The notes: generated by a model not told the origin, from the letters alone. 64,000 bases of DNA from an uncultured Desulfovibrio sp. (GCF_902477725.1 NZ_CABSIF010000006.1:1-64000), one strand, 5' to 3'. Counted from the first letter of the stretch, positions 1-8,794 are shown. Numbers and translations are program-made.

Positions 1-123
1 TGCTTGATGCAAAATTGCGACGTGGCTCTAAAACATACTAAAAAAATATGATATAAATAAAAATATTATACTGATTTTATTGAATTTTACGTGATGGATT
101 GCTGAGAATCAGGCTTTGTGATC
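1..123. other. AT-rich window edge, no gene seen
   Basis: This is an AT-rich stretch, especially 37-90, with no reading frame I can support. It is probably the upstream edge of the regulatory region of the amidohydrolase operon. A sigma-54 activator would bind about here or further upstream, outside the window, but no operator-like palindrome stands out. Confidence 0.4.
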
Positions 124-139
124 TGGCACACATCGTGCA
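124..139 (+). promoter_or_regulatory. Sigma-54 (-24/-12) promoter match
   Basis: The sequence TGGCACACATCGTGCA has the invariant GG (125-126) and GC (137-138) separated by exactly 10 bases. It matches the consensus TGGCAC-N5-TTGCW except for G in place of the first T of the -12 element. The predicted start is near 150, which leaves an untranslated leader of about 185 bases before the amidohydrolase gene. No dedicated activator gene lies beside it in the window. Confidence 0.6.
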
Positions 140-171
140 AAACGAAAAATATCACAAGCCGCGTGGGTTGG

Positions 172-320
172 AGGCGACCTGAACGGCTTAGAAATAGCAA
201 CGCCTGGAGAAGAGAGATGGGAAACCTTTTTGTTTCCTGCGCGGGAAGCCTGGTCGGGCAACCCGCGTGGATATGGCAGACGCACTTGCCACCAGCGCCG
301 CATAACCCCCCAAGCGGGTT
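172..320 (+). promoter_or_regulatory. Hairpin-rich 5' leader of the amidohydrolase operon
   Basis: Four local stems can be drawn between the promoter match and the start codon: 172-176 with 201-205, 220-225 with 232-237 (GGAAAC/GTTTCC), 240-245 with 262-267 (CGCGGG/CCCGCG) and 304-308 with 316-320, the last directly before the ribosome binding site at 321-326. I do not recognise a known riboswitch class. It may be a cis-regulatory RNA or only GC-driven pairing. Confidence 0.3.
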
Positions 321-335
321 CAGGAGAACCGCATT

Positions 336-1169
336 ATGAACGTTATTGACTTTCGCTTTCGCCCAAACACGCCAGAAATCATTAACGGCATCAAGAACAG
401 CGCCATGTTCAAGGCGGCCTGCAAAGCCATTGGCTTTGACGCCCGCAAGCCCCAGCCTCTTGACGAGATTGTGGCTGATCTGAACAATCTTGGTGTGGAA
501 CTTGGGGTCATAACCGGTCGTGACTGCGAAACCACTTACGGATTTCCGGCCAACAACAACAGCGTGCTGGAGTTTTGCAGGGCTTATCCTGACAAGTTTG
601 TGGGGTTCTGGGGCATTGATCCGCACAAAAAAATGGACGCGGTGCGCGAAATTGAGCGCGTGGTTGCCGATTACGGCATGAAGGGTATTGCCATTGACCC
701 TTACCTTGCGCACATACCCGCTTCCGAGGCCAGGTTTTATCCGCTGTACACCAAGTGCTGCGAGCTGAATATTCCTGTGTTCATCACCATGGCTCCGCCG
801 CCGCAGGTGCCGGGGGCCATTCTGGAATACGCAGACCCACGCGATGTGGACAAGGTCGCCAGAGATTTTCCCGAGCTGACGCTCATCATGAGCCACGGCG
901 GGTACCCCTTTGTAAACGAGGCCATCTACACCTGCCTGCGCAACGCCAATGTGTATATGGATATTTCGGAATACGAGCGCGCGCCCATGGTTGACGTGTA
1001 CGTGCGCGCCATGAACGACCTCATCCCCGACAAAATACTTTTTGCCAGCGCCCATCCATTTGTGGAGCTGGCTGATGCTCTTGATGCCTACAAGCACTTT
1101 GATCTTACAGAAGAAGTCCGCCGCAAGGTCATGTATGAAAACGCCCGCCGCGTGCTGGGCCTGTCATAA
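336..1169 (+). CDS. Amidohydrolase-2 family protein with altered metal ligands
   Basis: This 277-residue protein has the TIM-barrel amidohydrolase-2 (ACMSD-like) pattern. The segment DKFVGFWGIDP and the conserved SHGGYPFVNEA histidine motif around residues 187-197 are typical. The usual N-terminal metal-binding D-x-H-x-H reads DFRFR (residues 5-9), and the late GSDxP catalytic aspartate region reads ASAHPF, so both expected metal or catalytic positions are replaced. It could be a non-classical subfamily or a non-catalytic paralogue. The start at 336 has GGAG 8-11 bases upstream. It is followed after 11 bases by an MFS transporter, which suggests that it handles the transported substrate, probably a small carboxylate or amide. 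The substrate is unknown. Confidence 0.75.
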   Translation: MNVIDFRFRPNTPEIINGIKNSAMFKAACKAIGFDARKPQPLDEIVADLNNLGVELGVITGRDCETTYGFPANNNSVLEFCRAYPDKFVGFWGIDPHKKMDAVREIERVVADYGMKGIAIDPYLAHIPASEARFYPLYTKCCELNIPVFITMAPPPQVPGAILEYADPRDVDKVARDFPELTLIMSHGGYPFVNEAIYTCLRNANVYMDISEYERAPMVDVYVRAMNDLIPDKILFASAHPFVELADALDAYKHFDLTEEVRRKVMYENARRVLGLS

Positions 1170-1180
1170 GGAGAAAACAC

Positions 1181-2557
1181 ATGAGCAACGCTGTTGATAA
1201 AGCAACTGCCCAGGCAAACCTGCGCCGCGTAGTTATTTCTTCCCTGATGGGCGCGGTCATCGAATGGTATGACTTTTTCCTCTACGGCGTAGTCGCCGGG
1301 CTTGTGTTCAACAAACTGTTTTTCCCGTCCTTTTCGTCGGGCGTTGGTACCATCCTGGCATTTGCGACCTTTGCCGTGGGCTTTGTGGCCCGCCCCCTTG
1401 GCGGTTTTATCTTCGGGCATTTTGGCGACAAGATCGGCCGCAAAAAAATGCTCATTCTCACCCTTGAAATCATGGGCGTGGCCACAGTGCTTATTGGCTG
1501 CATTCCATCCTATGACAGCATCGGTATCTGGGCGCCCATTCTGCTGGTTACCTGCCGCATTGCCCAGGGTATTGGCCTTGGCGGCGAGTGGGGCGGTGCG
1601 GTGCTTATGGCCTTTGAATCGGCCCCTGCCCACAAGCGTGCGTTTTACGGCAGCCTGCCCCAGGTGGGTCTTTCCCTTGGTCTCATGCTGGCATCCGGCG
1701 TGATCGGCGTGCTTTCCTGGCTGCTGCCCGACGAGGCCTTTATCGCCTGGGGTTGGCGCGTGGCCTTTGTGTTAAGCGCCGTACTGGTGCTTGTTGGCGC
1801 GTACATCCGTACCTCCGTGCAGGAAACTCAGGACTTTTCCAGCGCCAAAAAGCATGTGGAAAAAATCCGCTACCCCATGATTGACGCCTTCAAACGTTAC
1901 CCCAAGACCCTGATGGCCTGCGTGGGTGCGCGTTTTGTGGAAGGTATCGCTTTCAACGTATTTGGCGTGTTCTCCCTGACCTACCTTACAAATACCTGCG
2001 GCGTTAACCGTACCGTGGCCCTTATGGCCGTGGTGGTGGCATCTGCCGTCATGGCCTGCTTTATCCCCATGTGGGGCGCCATGGCCGACCGCATAGGCAA
2101 GGGCCGCATTTTCGGCACTGCCGCAGTGCTGCTGGGCATCACCTCCTTCCCCGTGTTCTGGGTGCTGCACAACTACGCCACCACCAACCTGTTCTTTGTG
2201 TACCTTGCCATCATTGTTCCCTTCGGTATCGTCTACGCTGCCGCTTACGCCAGCATGGCGAGCCTGTTCTCCGACAGCTTTGACGCCACTGTACGCTATT
2301 CAAGTATTTCCTTCGTGTATCAGTTTTCAGGCATCTTCGCCTCGGGCCTGACGCCCATGATTGCCACCATGCTGGTACAGGCCAATGGTTCGCAACCCTG
2401 GTATCTGTGCGGCTATCTGCTTGTGGCTGGTATTATCAGCACCATATCCACCATCTGGCTGGGAACCATCCGCGAACGCAACGACCTGTACCACACTGCG
2501 CCTGCCAGCAGCGCGGAAGAGGCCTCTGAATCTGCTGTGACCGACGCGGCGGTGTAA
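1181..2557 (+). CDS. MFS transporter, metabolite:H+ symporter (MHS) type
   Basis: This 458-residue inner-membrane protein has about 12 hydrophobic segments. The N-terminal signature GAVIEWYDFFLYG, the loop GHFGDKIGRKKML and the segment RIAQGIGLGGEWGGA are typical of the MHS branch (ProP, ShiA, KgtP and CitA relatives), which imports carboxylates, aromatic acids or betaines with protons. TAAGGAG precedes the ATG. It starts 11 bases after the amidohydrolase gene and is almost certainly cotranscribed with it. The substrate cannot be read from sequence; a carboxylate fits the neighbourhood. Confidence 0.88.
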   Translation: MSNAVDKATAQANLRRVVISSLMGAVIEWYDFFLYGVVAGLVFNKLFFPSFSSGVGTILAFATFAVGFVARPLGGFIFGHFGDKIGRKKMLILTLEIMGVATVLIGCIPSYDSIGIWAPILLVTCRIAQGIGLGGEWGGAVLMAFESAPAHKRAFYGSLPQVGLSLGLMLASGVIGVLSWLLPDEAFIAWGWRVAFVLSAVLVLVGAYIRTSVQETQDFSSAKKHVEKIRYPMIDAFKRYPKTLMACVGARFVEGIAFNVFGVFSLTYLTNTCGVNRTVALMAVVVASAVMACFIPMWGAMADRIGKGRIFGTAAVLLGITSFPVFWVLHNYATTNLFFVYLAIIVPFGIVYAAAYASMASLFSDSFDATVRYSSISFVYQFSGIFASGLTPMIATMLVQANGSQPWYLCGYLLVAGIISTISTIWLGTIRERNDLYHTAPASSAEEASESAVTDAAV

Positions 2558-2585
2558 CCTCTCTCGGACTAAACACTCTCCTCCC

Positions 2586-2619
2586 GCGTGGCGGGGTCAT
2601 ATGCCGGACCCCGCCACGC
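2586..2619. repeat. Perfect 13-bp inverted repeat, possible terminator
   Basis: Arms 2586-2598 and 2607-2619 (GCGTGGCGGGGTC and its complement) flank an 8-base loop. It lies 28 bases after the MFS stop codon. There is no T-tract directly after it, so it may be a Rho-assisted end, an mRNA-stabilising hairpin or a transcriptional brake before the TauE gene. Confidence 0.5.
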
Positions 2620-2805
2620 TCCCGGTTTGCGCCTCCCGGCCCCGAACGGCAGGGCGGCGCTTTTGTAGCGGACAGGTTGGACGGAATTTGCAGCCACCGT
2701 TTAGCCAGTCGCTCTGCCGACACTTTGCCGACATTGCGGGCGTGCGCCGGGCAAACCCTCGGCCCGGCGCGCTGCCCATGCCCGCAGCAATCATAAGGAG
2801 CCTTT

Positions 2806-3558
2806 ATGCTTGTGGCGCTTGCGTTTTCGTCATTTCTGGTGGGCGCGCTTATTGGCGCAACAGGGGTGGGCGGCGTACTGCTGATTCCGGCCATCATGTT
2901 TTTCGGCGGGCTCGGCACGCATGAGGCCATGGCAACGGCGCTGTTCAGCTTTCTGTTTGCGGGCATTGTGGCAACGGCGAGCTATCAGCGCTACGGCACC
3001 ATTGACTGGCGGGTTACCCTGCCAGTGGTGGCGGGCAGCTTTTTGTCTGGTTATGCGGGGGCGTATGTGGGGGCGTATGTTCCGGCGCGCGGGCTCAACA
3101 TTCTGCTGGCCTGTCTGATAATCTTTTCCAGCCTGTATTCCATGCTTCCGGTGCGCAAGGGCACGGGCATGGCCCAGCGGCTCAGCCCCAGGGGCAATAC
3201 GGCTCTGCTCTTTGGCATTGGCATTTTTACGGGATTTTTGTGCGGCATGACGGGGGCTGGCGGGGGCATCATTTCCGTGCCGGTCATGCTGCTGTTCAGC
3301 TACGCGCCCTTGCAGTGCATTGCCACAAGCCAGGTTTTGCAGATGGTTATTTCTGTTTCCGGCTCTGCAAGCAACATGAGCAACGGCTTCATTTCCTATT
3401 CCACGGTCTGGTGGGTCACGGCTTGCGAGCTTGTGGGCATAGCCGTGGGCGCGCACATTGCCCACCGTGTGCCTGTGAGCCTGCTCAAGCGCATGGTCAG
3501 CGGGCTTTGCATGGCCATAGGTCTGTTCATCGCATGGCGGGCTATGAGCCAGTTATAG
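2806..3558 (+). CDS. TauE/SafE family permease
   Basis: This 250-residue protein is almost entirely hydrophobic, with about 8 membrane segments. The two pseudo-repeats GALIGATGVGGVLLIPAI (residues 13-30) and GFLCGMTGAGGGIISVPV are hallmarks of the TauE/SafE (DUF81) family, which moves sulfite, sulfoacetate or other small organic acids across the inner membrane. AAGGAG 6 bases before the ATG fixes the start. It lies 248 bases after the MFS gene, beyond a strong hairpin, and just before the citrate operon. Its substrate is not determined; sulfite or an organosulfonate is possible in this organism. Confidence 0.85.
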   Translation: MLVALAFSSFLVGALIGATGVGGVLLIPAIMFFGGLGTHEAMATALFSFLFAGIVATASYQRYGTIDWRVTLPVVAGSFLSGYAGAYVGAYVPARGLNILLACLIIFSSLYSMLPVRKGTGMAQRLSPRGNTALLFGIGIFTGFLCGMTGAGGGIISVPVMLLFSYAPLQCIATSQVLQMVISVSGSASNMSNGFISYSTVWWVTACELVGIAVGAHIAHRVPVSLLKRMVSGLCMAIGLFIAWRAMSQL

Positions 3559-3573
3559 ACCGCAAACTTACAA

Positions 3574-3605
3574 AAGTTACCTAAGTTTTTTTATAAGTTA
3601 CATAA
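3574..3605 (+). promoter_or_regulatory. Two 11-bp direct repeats 21 bp apart upstream of the citrate transporter gene
   Basis: AAGTTACCTAA (3574-3584) and AAGTTACATAA (3595-3605) differ at one position and are spaced 21 bases start to start, two helical turns, within an AT-rich stretch just before the cit operon. This is how a response-regulator dimer usually binds. The citAB pair at the other end of the cluster is the natural candidate. The assignment is inferred. Confidence 0.5.
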
Positions 3606-3666
3606 AAAGATTTATTTTACGGGGTGTCATAGACAAAGATCAAATACTCCACGGAGGGTCAATGTC

Positions 3667-5004
3667 ATGCAAACCGTAGAAAATAACCGTATCGGATCCG
3701 GTTCCGAAGGGCTTTGGGACAAACTGCTCAATTTCAAGATTGGCCCGGTGCCGCTTCCAGCATATTTGTTTTTTGCCGCGGTAATCTTTCTGGCCTCACA
3801 CTACGGCAAGCTGCCCAAGGACATGATCGGCGGTTTTTCCGTGATGCTCATTCTGGGCATCCTGCTGGGCGACATGGGTCTGCGCCTGCCCGTGCTCAAG
3901 GATATTGGCGGGCCTGCCATTCTCTCCATCTTCATTCCCTCCGTGCTGGTGTATTACAGCGTTCTGGACGGTCCGGCCAAGGAGGCCGTGTTCCACTTCA
4001 CCGGCAGCAAGGGCGGCGGCGCGAACTTCCTGTATTTTTATATCGCCAGTCTGGTGACGGGCAGCATCCTGGGGATGATGCGGCAGGTGCTTATTCAAGG
4101 TTTTCTGCGCATGTTCGTACCGCTTATTCTGGGTACGCTGGCAAGCTGTATTGTAGGCACGGGCGTGGGCACGCTGCTGGGCCATGGCGTGTTTGAAAGC
4201 TTTTTCTACATTGTTGTTCCCATCATTTCCGGCGGTGTGGGTGAAGGCATTCTGCCCCTTTCTGCCGGATATGCAGAAATTCAGGGAGTTGACCCCGGCA
4301 AGTTTATTGCCATGGTGGCCCCGGCAGCCATGCTGGGCAACGTGACGGCCATTATCTGCGCTGGCATTCTGCGCCGTTACGCCATCAAGCATCCCGAAAG
4401 CACCGGTAACGGCAAGCTCGTACGTACTGGCGATGGCGACCTGCTGCCCACGGAAGAAAAGGAAACCATTGACGTGACCATCCTGGGCATGGGTCTGCTT
4501 ACCGCCTGCTGCTTCTATCTTTTCGGCATGCTGGTAAACATGGTCATTCCCATCCCGGCCCCCATTATCATGATTCTGTCCGCAGCAATTGTTAAGGCGC
4601 TGGGCATCATGCCCACCATTGTTGAAAAGAGCGCCAAACAGTTCTACCTTTTTGTTTCCAAAAACCTCACGTGGGCGCTGTTGGTGGGCATTGGCGTGTG
4701 CTACACCCCGTGGAAGGACGTAGTGGCCGTTATCCAGCCGAGCTACGTCATCACCGTGGTTGCCACCGTGCTTTCCATGGTTGGGTGCGGCTTTTTCACC
4801 GCTCGCTTCCTGAACATGTACCCTGTGGAATCCGCCCTTGTAACGGCCTGCCACAGCGGCCTTGGCGGCACCGGCGACGTGGCTATTCTTTCTGCTTCGG
4901 CCCGCATGGAGCTTATGCCTTTTGCGCAGATATCTACGCGCATCGGCGGTGCTTCGGTGGTGGTCATGGCGGTTATTCTCATGCGCGTATTTTACGCGGG
5001 CTAA
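3667..5004 (+). CDS. 2-hydroxycarboxylate transporter (citrate/malate:Na+ type)
   Basis: This 445-residue inner-membrane protein is of the 2-HCT family (CitS, CitP, MleP). Both family GGxG re-entrant-loop motifs are present: SGGVGEGILPLSAGYAE near residue 190 and GLGGTGDVAILSASARMELMPFAQISTRIGG near the C-terminus, the second with the substrate-binding arginine region. The length matches the family (about 440-450 residues). It should import citrate for the lyase encoded directly downstream. The ATG at 3667 lies 8 bases after GGAGGG. CitS-type Na+ symport is more likely than citrate/lactate exchange given the full fermentation set, but this is inference. Confidence 0.9.
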   Translation: MQTVENNRIGSGSEGLWDKLLNFKIGPVPLPAYLFFAAVIFLASHYGKLPKDMIGGFSVMLILGILLGDMGLRLPVLKDIGGPAILSIFIPSVLVYYSVLDGPAKEAVFHFTGSKGGGANFLYFYIASLVTGSILGMMRQVLIQGFLRMFVPLILGTLASCIVGTGVGTLLGHGVFESFFYIVVPIISGGVGEGILPLSAGYAEIQGVDPGKFIAMVAPAAMLGNVTAIICAGILRRYAIKHPESTGNGKLVRTGDGDLLPTEEKETIDVTILGMGLLTACCFYLFGMLVNMVIPIPAPIIMILSAAIVKALGIMPTIVEKSAKQFYLFVSKNLTWALLVGIGVCYTPWKDVVAVIQPSYVITVVATVLSMVGCGFFTARFLNMYPVESALVTACHSGLGGTGDVAILSASARMELMPFAQISTRIGGASVVVMAVILMRVFYAG

Positions 5005-5023
5005 TGGCAAGCACATATTCTGG

Positions 5024-5056
5024 TTCCCCGGAGGACGCGTGGCGCCTTCCGGGGAC
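5024..5056 (+). repeat. Intra-operon hairpin between transporter gene and citC
   Basis: TTCCCCGGAGG (5024-5034) pairs imperfectly with CCTTCCGGGGAC (5045-5056). It lies in the 103-base gap after the transporter gene. There is no T-tract, so a stabilising or processing hairpin that lets the transporter mRNA differ in amount from the enzyme mRNA is more likely than a full terminator. Confidence 0.4.
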
Positions 5057-5107
5057 GGACTGTTGTGAATGCTGGAATAGCCGGGCGTATATCCACAGGG
5101 AAAGCGC

Positions 5108-6157
5108 ATGCAGGAATATCGCCAAATCTTGATCGACACGGAATGGGCCGAGGCTGAAAAGCTCCTGGCTTCTGCCAGGTTGAGCATGCCAGCCGGGTGT
5201 GATTACGGCCTGGGATACTACGAGGACGGCCTCATGCTCGCCTGTGGATTTCTGGTGGGCAATGTGCTGTGCGGTTTTTGCGTGGCTCCGGCGGCGCAGG
5301 GGAGCGGTGTTTCCACTGCCATCCTGAGCCGTCTTGTGCTGCACGGCAAAGAGCGAGGGATAGGCCATTTTCTGATTTTTACCAAGGGCAGCGAGGCGGA
5401 AAAATTCGAGGCGGCGGGTTTTTCGCTCATAGCCCGTACAGCGCAGGCGGCCCTGCTGGAGCAGGGACGGCCAGACTATGCGGACTGGTTGTCCGCCACG
5501 CGTGCGCGCATCGCAGCATTTGCAGGGTCGCAGGCTCCGATTCTTGGGGCCATTGTCATGAACGCCAATCCATTTACCCGTGGGCACGAATATCTGGCCA
5601 GCACTGCGGCGGTTTCCTGCAACCGCCTGCTGGTCTTTGTGGTGCAGGAAGACGTTTCCGTGGTGCCATTTGCTGTGCGCTTCAAGCTGGTGAGCGAGGG
5701 GCTGGCCCACCTGTCCAATGTACTGGTGCTGCCCGCTGGGCCGTACATGGTCTCGCGAGCCAGCTTTCCGGCCTATTTTACGGCGGATGCAACACGCGGC
5801 AGCGTGCATGCTGGTCTGGACTGCGCCATTTTTGCCACGCGCATCGCGCCTGACCTGGGCATTTCCATACGTTTTGTGGGCACAGAACCATTTGATCCCG
5901 TAACCAGGCAATACAATGCCGTTATGGCGCAGGAATTCGCCCGCAACGGGCTGGCCCTGCGGGAAATCCCCCGTCTGGAATCCATCGGCGCGGCGGTGAG
6001 CGCTTCGCGCGTGCGCGCCCTTTTGCGCGGCGGGGCTGGCGAGGCCCAGTGGCGTGAGCTTGAGTCCCTGCTGCCCACGGTAACATTCAACTTCTTGCGC
6101 TCTGAACAGGGAGCGGACCTGCTGCACCGCATGGAAAACCATGAGGGGCGGCACTGA
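5108..6157 (+). CDS. citC: [Citrate (pro-3S)-lyase] ligase CitC
   Basis: This enzyme of 349 residues, the normal family length, uses ATP and acetate to acetylate the thiol of the citrate lyase prosthetic group and so switches the lyase on. An N-terminal GNAT-like region (about 1-140) precedes a nucleotidyltransferase domain with the HxGH-type motif NANPFTRGHEYL (about residues 156-167) and a later SASRVR motif. The start at 5108 is preceded by AGGGAAAG. It is the first enzyme gene after the transporter and precedes citD by 76 bases, as in other cit operons. Confidence 0.93.
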   Translation: MQEYRQILIDTEWAEAEKLLASARLSMPAGCDYGLGYYEDGLMLACGFLVGNVLCGFCVAPAAQGSGVSTAILSRLVLHGKERGIGHFLIFTKGSEAEKFEAAGFSLIARTAQAALLEQGRPDYADWLSATRARIAAFAGSQAPILGAIVMNANPFTRGHEYLASTAAVSCNRLLVFVVQEDVSVVPFAVRFKLVSEGLAHLSNVLVLPAGPYMVSRASFPAYFTADATRGSVHAGLDCAIFATRIAPDLGISIRFVGTEPFDPVTRQYNAVMAQEFARNGLALREIPRLESIGAAVSASRVRALLRGGAGEAQWRELESLLPTVTFNFLRSEQGADLLHRMENHEGRH

Positions 6158-6233
6158 GGGCTTTTCGGACAATGCCCGTGACTGATCTGTCCTGACTTCA
6201 TGCAGGCGGCCCTGCCGCCGGAGGAGATATACT

Positions 6234-6506
6234 ATGAGCGCACACTGCAGCGCCCTGTCGGGTACACTGGAATCAAACGACATCCTTATCACCATCAGCA
6301 GCACCGGCGGCAGCGCCAACAGCGTCAATCTGTCGAGCATTGTCATCAACCAGTTTGGGCCGGCCATCAGGGCGGTTGTTGAACAGTGCCTGGAAGCCTC
6401 CGGGCTTTCCGGCGTGGAAGTAACCGTGCAGGACAAGGGCGCGCTGGAGTGCACCATCAAGGCCCGCATGGAAACAGCCATCGCCCGTTACAAGGAGAAG
6501 ATGTGA
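6234..6506 (+). CDS. citD: Citrate lyase acyl carrier protein CitD
   Basis: This 90-residue gamma subunit of citrate lyase carries the phosphoribosyl-dephospho-CoA prosthetic group. The attachment serine is Ser14 in GTLESND, the same position and context as in characterised CitD proteins. GGAGGAG precedes the ATG by 8 bases. The stop codon shares its last A with the ATG of citE (TGATG), which indicates translational coupling and the fixed stoichiometry of the complex. Confidence 0.95.
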   Translation: MSAHCSALSGTLESNDILITISSTGGSANSVNLSSIVINQFGPAIRAVVEQCLEASGLSGVEVTVQDKGALECTIKARMETAIARYKEKM

Positions 6507-7360
6507 TGCGCAACCGCACGTTTCTTTTCATGCCCGGGAACAATCCCGGTATGCTTGCCAGCGCCCAGTGCCTGGGCGCTGATGTGGTTATTTTTGATCT
6601 GGAAGACGCCGTTGCCCGCCAGGAAAAGGATGCGGCCCGTACTCTCGTGAGCCACGCGCTCAAAGAGCTGCGGCCCCAGGGCGTGGGCATCACTGTGCGT
6701 ATCAACGGGTTGGACACGCCTTTCTGGCAGGCGGATATGGAAGCCGTGGTCGAAGCCCGCACCAACTTTGTGATGGTTCCCAAGATGGAGCGGGCGGAAG
6801 AAGTGCGGCAGGTGGCCGGGGCTATTGAAGCCGCCCGGCTCAAGTTTGGCGTGGAGGAAGAGGTAAAGGCTCTGGTGATCGTTGAAACCCCGCTGGGTCT
6901 TGAAAACGTCTACTCCATAGCCTCTGCCAGCCCTCTGTTGCAGGGCATACTGCTGGGTGCGGAAGACTTTACCGCAGCCATGGGCGCGCAGCGCACCGCG
7001 CAGGGCGAAGAAATCGCCTATGCCCGTTCGCGACTGCTCACGGCCTGCAAAGCCGCAGGCGTATTGGCCATAGACACGCCCTTTCCCTTTGTTTCCGACC
7101 TCGAAGGGCTGGAAAAAGACGCCGCCTTTGCCGTGCAGCTGGGCTTTGACGGCAAGGCCGTTATTTCGCCCCACCATGTGCACCGCGTCAACCGCGCCTT
7201 TGTGCCCGCACCGGAAAAAATCAACTGGGCAAAGCGCGTGATGGCCGCAGCCCGGCTGGCTGAGGCCGAGGGCAAGGGGGCAGTTTCACTGGACGGCATG
7301 ATGATTGACCTGCCCATTATCAAGAGGGCGGAACGCATACTGCTTTTGGCCGATGTCTAA
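6506..7360 (+). CDS. citE: Citrate lyase beta subunit CitE
   Basis: This 284-residue citryl-ACP lyase subunit splits citryl-ACP into oxaloacetate and acetyl-ACP. The HpcH/HpaI-type barrel is clear: RTFLFMPGNNPGM at the N-terminus, DLEDAV (Mg2+ ligand region, about 31-36), MVPKMERAEEV and the GAEDFTAAMG motif. I start it at 6506, where translation is coupled to citD. A longer in-frame extension back to 6386 would overlap citD heavily and has no family counterpart. It is part of the citDEF core. Confidence 0.95.
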   Translation: MRNRTFLFMPGNNPGMLASAQCLGADVVIFDLEDAVARQEKDAARTLVSHALKELRPQGVGITVRINGLDTPFWQADMEAVVEARTNFVMVPKMERAEEVRQVAGAIEAARLKFGVEEEVKALVIVETPLGLENVYSIASASPLLQGILLGAEDFTAAMGAQRTAQGEEIAYARSRLLTACKAAGVLAIDTPFPFVSDLEGLEKDAAFAVQLGFDGKAVISPHHVHRVNRAFVPAPEKINWAKRVMAAARLAEAEGKGAVSLDGMMIDLPIIKRAERILLLADV

Positions 7361-7373
7361 AGGGGGCGCAGCC

Positions 7374-8780
7374 ATGAAAAACAAGTTTATAGCAACCATT
7401 GCCAATGCCCTGCGCCAGTGCGGCATTACCGACGGAATGACGCTTTCGTTCCACCACCACCTGCGCAACGGAGATCATGTGGTCAACATGACCATGGATG
7501 CTGTTGCCTCGCTGGGCATCAAGAATATCATCGTTGCCTGCTCCTCGCTGTTCCCCGTGCATGAGCACCTTGTGCCGCACATCAAGAGCGGAGTTATCAC
7601 GGGCATTGATACAGACTACATGAGCGGCCCGCTGGCCCGGGCTGTAACCGAGGGCCTTTTGCCCACGCCCGTCATGTTCCGTTCGCACGGGGGCAGACCC
7701 CGCGCCATCGGCGAGGGGTCGCTCAAGATAGACATTGCCGTCATTGCCGCTCCGGCGGTGGACGCGCTGGGCAACATCAACGGCACGGAAGGCCCGTCGG
7801 CCTGCGGCTCACTGGGCTATGCCATGCCCGACGGCAGGCATGCCACTCACGTTATCGCCGTGACCGACCATCTGGTACAGGGCGGCCTTGGCCGCGTGAG
7901 CATCCCCCACGACCAGGTGGACTGTGTGGTTGTAGTGGACAAGATCGGCGATCCTGCGGGCATCGTTTCCGGCTCCATCAGCCTTACCCGCGATCCTGTA
8001 GCTCTGGCCATCGCCCGTAGCGCACAGGCCGTTATCCGCGCGTCTGGCCTGCTCAGGGACGGCTTCAATTACCAGACCGGCGCTGGCGGCGCATCCCTGG
8101 CTGCCTCCATCTTTTTGCAGGAAGACATGCGCGCCATGAAACTGCACGGTGGATTTTTGCTGGGCGGCATCACCAGGTACATGGTCGAAATGCTGGAGGA
8201 AGGGCTGTTTGACAACGTTTTTGACGTCCAGTGCTTTGATCTGAGCAGTGTGCAGTCCATGGCCCGGAACCCGCGCCATGTGGAGATTTCGGCGGATACA
8301 TACGCCAACCCGGCCAGCAAGAGCGCCTGCGTGGATTATCTGGACGCCGTGCTGCTGGGGGCCACCGAGGTTGACCTGAACTTCAACGTCAACGTCACCA
8401 CCGACTCCAACGGCAATATTATCGGCGGTTCGGGCGGGCATAACGATGCCGCCGCCGGGGCCAAACTGACCATCATTGTGGCCCCGCTGGTGCGGGCGCG
8501 CCTGCCCATTGTGGTGGACAAGTGCACCACCCTGACCACCAGAGGCAATACTGTTGATGTGCTGGTGACCGAGCGCGGCATTGCCGTGAATCCGGCCCGC
8601 AAAGAACTGGCCGACCGCCTGCGCGATGCCCGCCTGCCAGTGTGCGACATCGCCGAACTGCACGAAACAGCCATGAAGATGACAGGCAAGCCTCTTGCCT
8701 TTGAGCACGGCGAAAAGGTTGTGGGGCACGTGGAATACCGGGACGGAACCATTGCGGACAAAATATACGCCGTACAATAG
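7374..8780 (+). CDS. citF: Citrate lyase alpha subunit CitF
   Basis: This is the citrate:acetyl-ACP transferase subunit, 468 residues from the ATG at 7374 (AGGGGG at 7361-7366). It is somewhat shorter than the roughly 500-510 residues of enterobacterial CitF; the missing part is at the N-terminus. Family patterns include SFHHHLRNGDHVVN near residue 25, SHGGRPRAIGEG, the glycine-rich GGSGGHNDAAAG segment and VLVTERGIAVNP near the C-terminus. With CitD and CitE it completes the lyase that makes acetate and oxaloacetate from citrate. It lies 13 bases after citE. Confidence 0.95.
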   Translation: MKNKFIATIANALRQCGITDGMTLSFHHHLRNGDHVVNMTMDAVASLGIKNIIVACSSLFPVHEHLVPHIKSGVITGIDTDYMSGPLARAVTEGLLPTPVMFRSHGGRPRAIGEGSLKIDIAVIAAPAVDALGNINGTEGPSACGSLGYAMPDGRHATHVIAVTDHLVQGGLGRVSIPHDQVDCVVVVDKIGDPAGIVSGSISLTRDPVALAIARSAQAVIRASGLLRDGFNYQTGAGGASLAASIFLQEDMRAMKLHGGFLLGGITRYMVEMLEEGLFDNVFDVQCFDLSSVQSMARNPRHVEISADTYANPASKSACVDYLDAVLLGATEVDLNFNVNVTTDSNGNIIGGSGGHNDAAAGAKLTIIVAPLVRARLPIVVDKCTTLTTRGNTVDVLVTERGIAVNPARKELADRLRDARLPVCDIAELHETAMKMTGKPLAFEHGEKVVGHVEYRDGTIADKIYAVQ

Positions 8781-8794
8781 ATTCTCGCACGCTC

